Assembly (NCBI GenBank): GCA_014529385.2 | Contig: CM043963.1 | Span: forward strand, 69,964,912 to 70,028,911 | Direction of reading: 5' to 3' | DNA length: 64,000 nucleotides | DNA from: Adiantum capillus-veneris | Lineage: Eukaryota; Streptophyta; Polypodiopsida; Polypodiales; Pteridaceae | Shown here: one piece after another, positions 58,997 to 64,000 of the stretch | Layout of the letters: each line of letters begins with the position of its first letter | Numbering within the stretch: position 1 is the stretch's first letter | Translations under genes and position numbers: made by a program | Notes under the pieces: model-generated | Database searches by the model: none | The model's input: the letters and a program-made list of their open reading frames with translations, nothing else | Told to the model about the DNA's origin: nothing

Positions 58997-59025
<29 letters not shown>
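58997..59025 (+). repeat. Poly-G run (29 G)
   Basis: An uninterrupted run of 29 guanines followed by TGTGTTTGGGGTAGG. It lies between the RT end and the possible promoter. Confidence 0.97.
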
Positions 59026-59081
59026 TGTGTTTGGGGTAGGTTTGGGGGTGGTTTGTTTTATATAACCATAAGAGTATAACA

Positions 59082-59107
59082 GTGTGTGTGTGTGTGTGTG
59101 TGTGTGT
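59082..59107 (+). repeat. (TG)n microsatellite at the 3' end of the RT unit
   Basis: About 13 TG units, 80 bp beyond the last RT-like residues (minus strand). Confidence 0.95.
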
Positions 59108-59189
59108 ACCCGCCCTATCCCAGACGCCATACACAATGGGTCGGTAGTTGGCCCATTATGTATGGGCCTACTAGCTAATTAGAGAAATG

Positions 59190-60552
59190 TGATTCTCTTA
59201 TTTAAAGTGTAACCCAGGCCAGTTATGTTGGGTGAGAGCATGTATAATAGTGTTACAGATCTGATTTCTATTAAACCCGTTAAGGCAATACTTTTTGATT
59301 AGTAACCAAACCTCCTCCCAGGCAAGAAAAGGGGTAGATGAAGAATAGAAAATTAAGTGTAGCAGGCTGATACAAGAGCTAATAGCAGCCTTGTAAGGCC
59401 TATTTCTATTCTTCTTAATGAATTCAATAAGTGGTAGTTTCAGGAGATCCCTTTTCCATACAAACCTAAGATCTTACCCTCCAATAGACGAGGCATGAAG
59501 GGAGATAGAGAGGTTAAGAAATTGGACAGATGTGCAAAAAGTCCCATTGGGTGTGACGGTCTTATGGAGAGAGGTAGGTTCAATTTTAAGGCAACGAGGG
59601 TAAATCAGACAGATTTCATTGGGGAAGTCACTATTGTTGATGCTAAGTAAATCATCCATGATCTATAAGTATGTCTAAACTGTGAAAGCTTATTCTTGTA
59701 AGTTTCCATGGTCTTGAGACACCACTTGTATTCAAAGAAAGCAAGGTAAATGCTACACATAAATGGAGAGCAAGAAAATCCCATGGGGATGCCAAGGCAT
59801 TGGTTAAAGCAAAGACCACCTAAAACTATAGTGCAGTTACTCAACAGCCAGTAGATGTAGGAGCAAAGCTTAGTTTCATTAAAGTGTTCGGAGTGAGATA
59901 AGTGAATCCACCTGGGTTTTTTGGAAAGAGAGATGTAAAAAAGCTTCTTCTTTCTAGCATTGGAGAAAGCCAATTTAATTACCTTGGCAAGAATAGCCTT
60001 AAGGCCAAGATCCCCATCAAGGGGAATGTTTTCGTAACATTGTGTAATGTTAGCAATAAAAATGTGGAAGATCTGTTGAGGAAGGTTAAGTGAGACCTCT
60101 GTAGAGTTTTTAGTAAGCCAGAAGGGATTATATTGAACATGTAAGAAGTCCTGGCAGATTTTCTATTTGGTGGCACAAATAAGCTCTAATTCAGATAGTA
60201 TAAGGTCAAGGCAACAAGTAATATCCTTGGTGATATCAGAAAAAATACAATTGGAGGCATCGGATATCCACCTGAACTTATGCTTCTGAATTTTATAAGT
60301 GAGAAATAGTACTAGTAACTTAGTGTTCAACACATAGTAGCCTAGAAGCCCTAAGTGTTTAGCAATTTTATTGGTAATAGTTTGAAGTGTAGATTTAATA
60401 TGACATAATTCCTTACCAGATACTCGATCACGAGTGGCCTTCCAAGCTAGGTCTTTGCAAATGATAGTGAGACAGTTAGAGCTTTTGTCAAGCCCGACAA
60501 CAAACCATCTATCAGAGATCTTTTGAAAATCAAGAGTTAGCTGAGAAGTAAG
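59190..60552 (-). pseudogene. Penelope-like reverse transcriptase core
   Basis: The minus-strand frame continues from 61137 with stops at 60553-60555 and 60163-60165. The order is FLTYKIQKHKFRWISDASNCIF (fingers; shown in parts near 60310-60245), ITQCYENIPLDGD near 60030-60065 (first catalytic region), CLGIPMGFSCSPFMCSIYL at 59745-59801, then after a one-base shift MDDLLSINNSDF (59624-59659, catalytic pair) and LIYPRCLKIE. The thumb reads KLPLIEFIKKNRNRPYKAA. GIPMG and the YxDDxLSINN...YP..LxI pattern are typical of Penelope-like proteins I know from animals. Confidence 0.75.
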
Positions 60553-61137
60553 CTAAGAATCATCAGATGATAACCATTTACTAGGAAGTTGTGAAATTTT
60601 ATTAAGGAAGCATTCCTTCACAAGTTCACTTAAGTCCGGCAGGACTGTCATATCCAGTCGGAGAGCACTGACAAGGTCAGTGAGATAGCTTAGTATAGCT
60701 GATAGAGCAAGGTACGGGTTTTTGGGAGAGTTAGGTATACGATTGAGCCCTTTGGCCAAAATTCTACGTATTTTAGTATTTTCAATAATGCTAAGATCAT
60801 AAGTGCAAACATGATCACCAAAAGCCTCAAAATTTCTGCAAAAGGTGGTAAACTGAAAACATGTACAATGAGGAACAACATCCTGTCTAAGAAAGTCATT
60901 ATTATAGATCAACCTCTTTATGGGATGATGATATTTCCATCCTATGAGTATGTTGTCGAGCAATTTGTGATTACCAAAAAAAAGATCAAAGCACTGACAA
61001 AAAAGATTTTTTTGTTGAATCCAATCGAGGAGTACATTGTGAAAGAAACAGTGTATGTAGATGAAACCATTATCCGGATCCACTTTGCTGAGAGTTCTTC
61101 TTCCGCAAGGGCTTGTAGCAACCTGCAATATAACCAA
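60553..61137 (-). pseudogene. Penelope-like ORF, region before the RT
   Basis: Open minus frame with LLDWIQQKNLFCQCFDLFFG, WKYHHPIKRLIYNND, then EAFGDHVCTYDLSIIENTKI and RRILAKGLNRIPNSPKNP. The KGLNRIP string recalls the KGLxFxPTP segment that precedes the RT in Penelope-like proteins. No other domain recognised. Confidence 0.6.
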
Positions 61138-61141
61138 TAGT

Positions 61142-62658
61142 TTAAAATTCCGCGTAGTTCCTGGTGGGGGGAGACCTGCCTCTTCCTCTTGTAAAGCTGC
61201 GAACTCTTCCTCGGTTAGAGGAAGAACTAGGTGTTAGGAAGGAAGTGAAGGAGTTGGGGGTGATTAAAGAGTTAGCCCTTTTGAGAGCAGGGGAGTCATC
61301 CTCATCTATACAAGGTTTAAGAAGACTAGTGATGAGTTTAACACCTTTATAGTTACCATAAGTAGTTAAGTAAATGCCAGGTTTAACAGATTTCAGCTCC
61401 TTCAAGATGTCAAGCATTAGTCCACGGAAGATGTTGAAGGCAATCTGTGCAATTACAATTTTCTTAGCTTGGCCACCAAGCCAAGAGCAAATGAGGGAGA
61501 GATGAAAATCCACCGGTTTTTCCGAGAAAAGTAAGTCCAGATGGTTAAGAATAAACCAAATGGCATGATCGAACCACATGATGCTGGATTCACAAGAGGC
61601 TTTAGGGTCAAGAAATCTACAAGCACATTTTACATAAGGACGAAAGACATTCCATATGGATTTAGTGTAAAAATCAGGGTTACTCTTGGCAAATTCCATG
61701 TTCCCTTTGGTACGGATGTACATGCCTGTATTAGAGGGGCACTTGGAGTGGTCAATGAGATTGAGATTGAAGGGTGCCTTGATGAGCTCACCTTTGTCCA
61801 AAAATTGTCCTCCTTTAAGAATCTTGAGTCTACAATCTCCACAGTAGAGGCAGGGAGGTTGGCAAGGTAGACCTAGGTTTCACTCAAAATAGGTGCTAAG
61901 AAAGCTTTGTTAGGCAGGACCCAAAGCTGATGGTCAACCCTGAGGGATTCAATTTTAATTTGTCTCACGGGCAAGACATGAAAAACTTTAGAAATTTTAG
62001 GCACCACAAGAGGTTAGAGTCATCGAGGGAGTAAAGATTACTCTGAAATTCCTTAACTGCTTCAAGGAATGCACTATCCCGACAGAAAATTCCACCAGTT
62101 TGTGGAATAGATGGAGTGGCTGGTGCACATACAAAAGAGGGATTAAGCCCACATAATTTCCTAAGAAAGTTAGATAGATCAGCACCAGAGAAGGAAAAAA
62201 GAGCAAGCTCTTGCTCATACTGCGAGGATAAAAGAGGAAGCTAGGCAATGATTAAATTAACTCCTTCCAAGGAGTCTTTATCCAAAGTAGCTAAAATCTT
62301 GACCCAATCATTAAAAGACAGCATATGTAAGACAGATAGTTTCTTGTCAGAGGTAAGAGGCGAATCATAAAATAGATGAGAAGCATCCAAGCTGCTAATG
62401 CATCTAAGAACAAGAGAAGTGGCCACTGAGAGGGGTTCTGAGTCCAGTTCCAATCCTTGTGAGAGAGCAAGAGTCTACAAAAAAAATGAGGAGAGGTTTA
62501 CTTATTTTTCTCATAGTAGGTAATACAATCTTTGGCCTTCCTAGAGAGGAAGGGTCTAGTTCTAACTGCCAAGGCATTCTTTGGTTTACGGTCCTTAAGG
62601 TAAAGCTTAATCTGTTCGAGAATATTTGCATGATTCTCAGGGTTGTGATTAGTGCTCA
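61142..62658 (-). pseudogene. Penelope-like ORF, N-terminal region
   Basis: ATG at 62658 (minus) gives MSTNHNPENHANILEQIKLY, 33 bases after a strong splice acceptor (62690). The frame stops at 62498; 62453-62241 and the segments below continue in other frames: SFNDWVKILATLDKDSLEGV, CGLNPSFVCAPATPS. The last part, 61801-61142, reads YIRTKGNMEFAKSNPDFYTKS, VKCACRFLDPKASCESSIMW and ends in an Arg/Ser/Gly-rich tail GRVRSFTRGRGRSPP that may bind nucleic acid. No known family recognised. Confidence 0.55.
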
Positions 62659-62689
62659 TGCAAGCCGTCCTCTCATAGGGTAAGCAGTC

Positions 62690-63207
62690 CTGAAAAGGGA
62701 ACAATGTAAACATAAATAAAGGTAGAAACAGTAAATGTGATTTTTTGGGCCTGCAAACCTTAAACCGGCAAAGTCAAAGACTATAGTAGCAGTGTGCAGG
62801 GGACCAGAAAAAGAGTCTGAAAAGGGACCACCTAACACCGGTCAAGGGATTACAGACTGTGGGTCCAACTTAGAACTCAATCTTGAAGAAAATTTCCAAA
62901 GCCAGCATCCCGGTTTCTCTTGGAAAGAAAAACCTTATGTATAGGATGTGTGTGTAGCTGTTAAATCTTAGATAATAAGACATAATTGAATTTTTACATT
63001 CAAAAGACAGTGGTAAAGGAACAAGGACTAGATATGTACAAAAACAACTCAGTATAGAATCATTTAAGTACAATGTTTGTAGGAAAGAGATCCCTTTTTA
63101 GTAAGCAGAAAGTAAATGAACTTCCCAAGTCATCAATGAGTGTTCCATCCAGCGTAAGATAGCTTGCCAAAGTAAAAAAAACTTCCAAGATAAGATAGAG
63201 TCCTTAC
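62690..63207 (-). other. Predicted 518-nt leader intron of the Penelope-like unit
   Basis: The minus-strand donor CAG|GTAAGG (exon end at 63208) and an excellent acceptor, a T/C-rich run ending TTCCCTTTTCAG|GACTGC (intron end at 62690), frame a stretch without coding support. The donor lies inside repeat R3 and is conserved in R2. The first ATG of the ORF follows 32 bases after the acceptor. Confidence 0.5.
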
Positions 63208-64000
63208 CTGCATCCATCCAAACAAGACAACAATTCAATTAGCCTTGGATGTGTTTTTTAGGTATCAATGGACCATACCAGTTGTTATCCATGTCCATCT
63301 TATAAACTTTTTTTATTTAACAAGCTTAGTGATGTATGATTACAAAAATGTTCTTCTATTTCTCGTTTTCCTAAATCCAAGTTACTAAAAAGCATTATTC
63401 TGATTAGAAGGCCACCACCCCTTCTAATCCAAGTGTGATAGTCCCCTATCAATAAATCCTTCAAGATTTAATGAAACTCAACCGAAGCTCAAGAAAACTT
63501 TTATTATAGTTAAAATAATAAGCTAGTTTATGTTTGTTTAGGTCAGTTTATGTTTGTTTAAGTCAAATAGAGTTAAAATGTTTGCATGGTATATGGAATT
63601 TAAAACATCCTATATTGTGTATAACTATTACCAGATAAATCTCTCAGCACATTAAGTGGCAAGGAGCCCTTTGAAGTAACCAAAATATCCAACGAGTAGT
63701 TCAATATTTATATGCAGCTGGAAGGCCAAGCCTCTCAAAACCATAGAGCCAGTATCAATTATTACACAAGAAGTCACCCAATATCATATTATCCTCATGC
63801 CAATCCAAGGGATACATAATACACAGTCAAATGTAGTCGAGAAAACAGTCCCAAAGTGTATACTTACCTTAAATAGGTAAAAGTTCTTTAGTAAGAAACA
63901 TGGGGTATGTTACAAAGCATTAGGTGCAACAAGTCTTGGAATATTTCTAACAAAATAGTAAAACTGCCCAACGAATGCAACAGAGGTAATAGACCTCCTA
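62955..64000 (-). repeat. R3: 5' flanking direct repeat, cut by window end
   Basis: Second copy of the R2 repeat; the last bases of the window correspond to 58002. At its left edge only four TG units remain, against 27 before R2. Confidence 0.93.

Larger units (their letters stand above)
56985..64000 (-). mobile_element. Penelope-like retroelement unit, minus strand, partial
   Basis: Direct repeats R2 (56985-58002) and R3 (62955-64000, cut by the window) flank a minus-strand RT with GIPMGFSCSP and MDDLLSINN boxes and a long N-terminal region. Tandem or pseudo-LTR structure, a possible intron in the leader, and this style of RT motifs are known features of Penelope-like elements. After the RT, no GIY-YIG endonuclease motif is found before a (TG)n and 29-G run. 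Endonuclease-less Penelope-like elements are known from several eukaryotes including plants. The alternative is a host tandem duplication with an RT insertion between the copies. Confidence 0.65.

Noticed and set aside
58909-59136. Proline-rich and Thr-His ORFs
   Set aside because: They arise from the poly-G and TG runs read on the minus strand.

Overview
This 64-kb window looks like repeat-dense nuclear DNA of a land plant with a large genome, and I found no intact host gene. It holds a chain of decayed retroelements nested in or abutting one another, plus many (TG)n, (AG)n and poly-G runs. The integrase, copia and LINE sequences resemble what I know from seed-free plants, so a fern-like host is plausible. 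That is an inference from protein style, not a database match. Almost every coding region carries in-frame stops and frameshifts, so these are fossils.

Layout. 1-10600: a two-ORF LINE on the + strand, split by a 5.74-kb Ty1/copia element on the - strand (545-6286) with 192-bp LTRs and a 5-bp target duplication. 10613-10768: a foldback. About 10801-20598: gypsy element A (+), with two unusual properties: a second retropepsin and W-x-P-K repeats after the integrase, and apparently two consecutive integrase zinc-binding modules. 20599-27430: a stretch carrying five palindromes, a long unidentified coiled-coil polyprotein and a 200-bp tandem repeat; it may be the tail of A or a separate element. 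27431-37563: element C (+), an LTR element without reverse transcriptase or integrase whose proteins share domains with A. 37596-38128: a 533-bp element with terminal inverted repeats. 40719-46059: gypsy element B (+), deleted from mid-RT onward. 46519 to about 52150: gypsy element E (-), lacking gag and carrying a hAT-type MITE. 56833-64000: a Penelope-like reverse transcriptase on the - strand, without a visible endonuclease, between direct repeats of about 1 kb.

How the parts may work together. A and C share the strongest unexplained signals: a Y-x-D-x-x-G-x-x-Y repeat in the N-terminal ORFs, a late retropepsin-like fold (DTG in A, DFQ in C), and W-x-P-K repeats. Palindromes with an ATCGCGAT core occur in C and next to A. 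This suggests an autonomous/non-autonomous pair with a shared accessory module. The Penelope-like unit has consensus splice signals in its flanking repeats and a strong acceptor just before its ORF, which suggests an intron-containing leader.

Limits: no alignments or database searches were run. Element ends without a target-site duplication are approximate, and family names rest on visible motifs.
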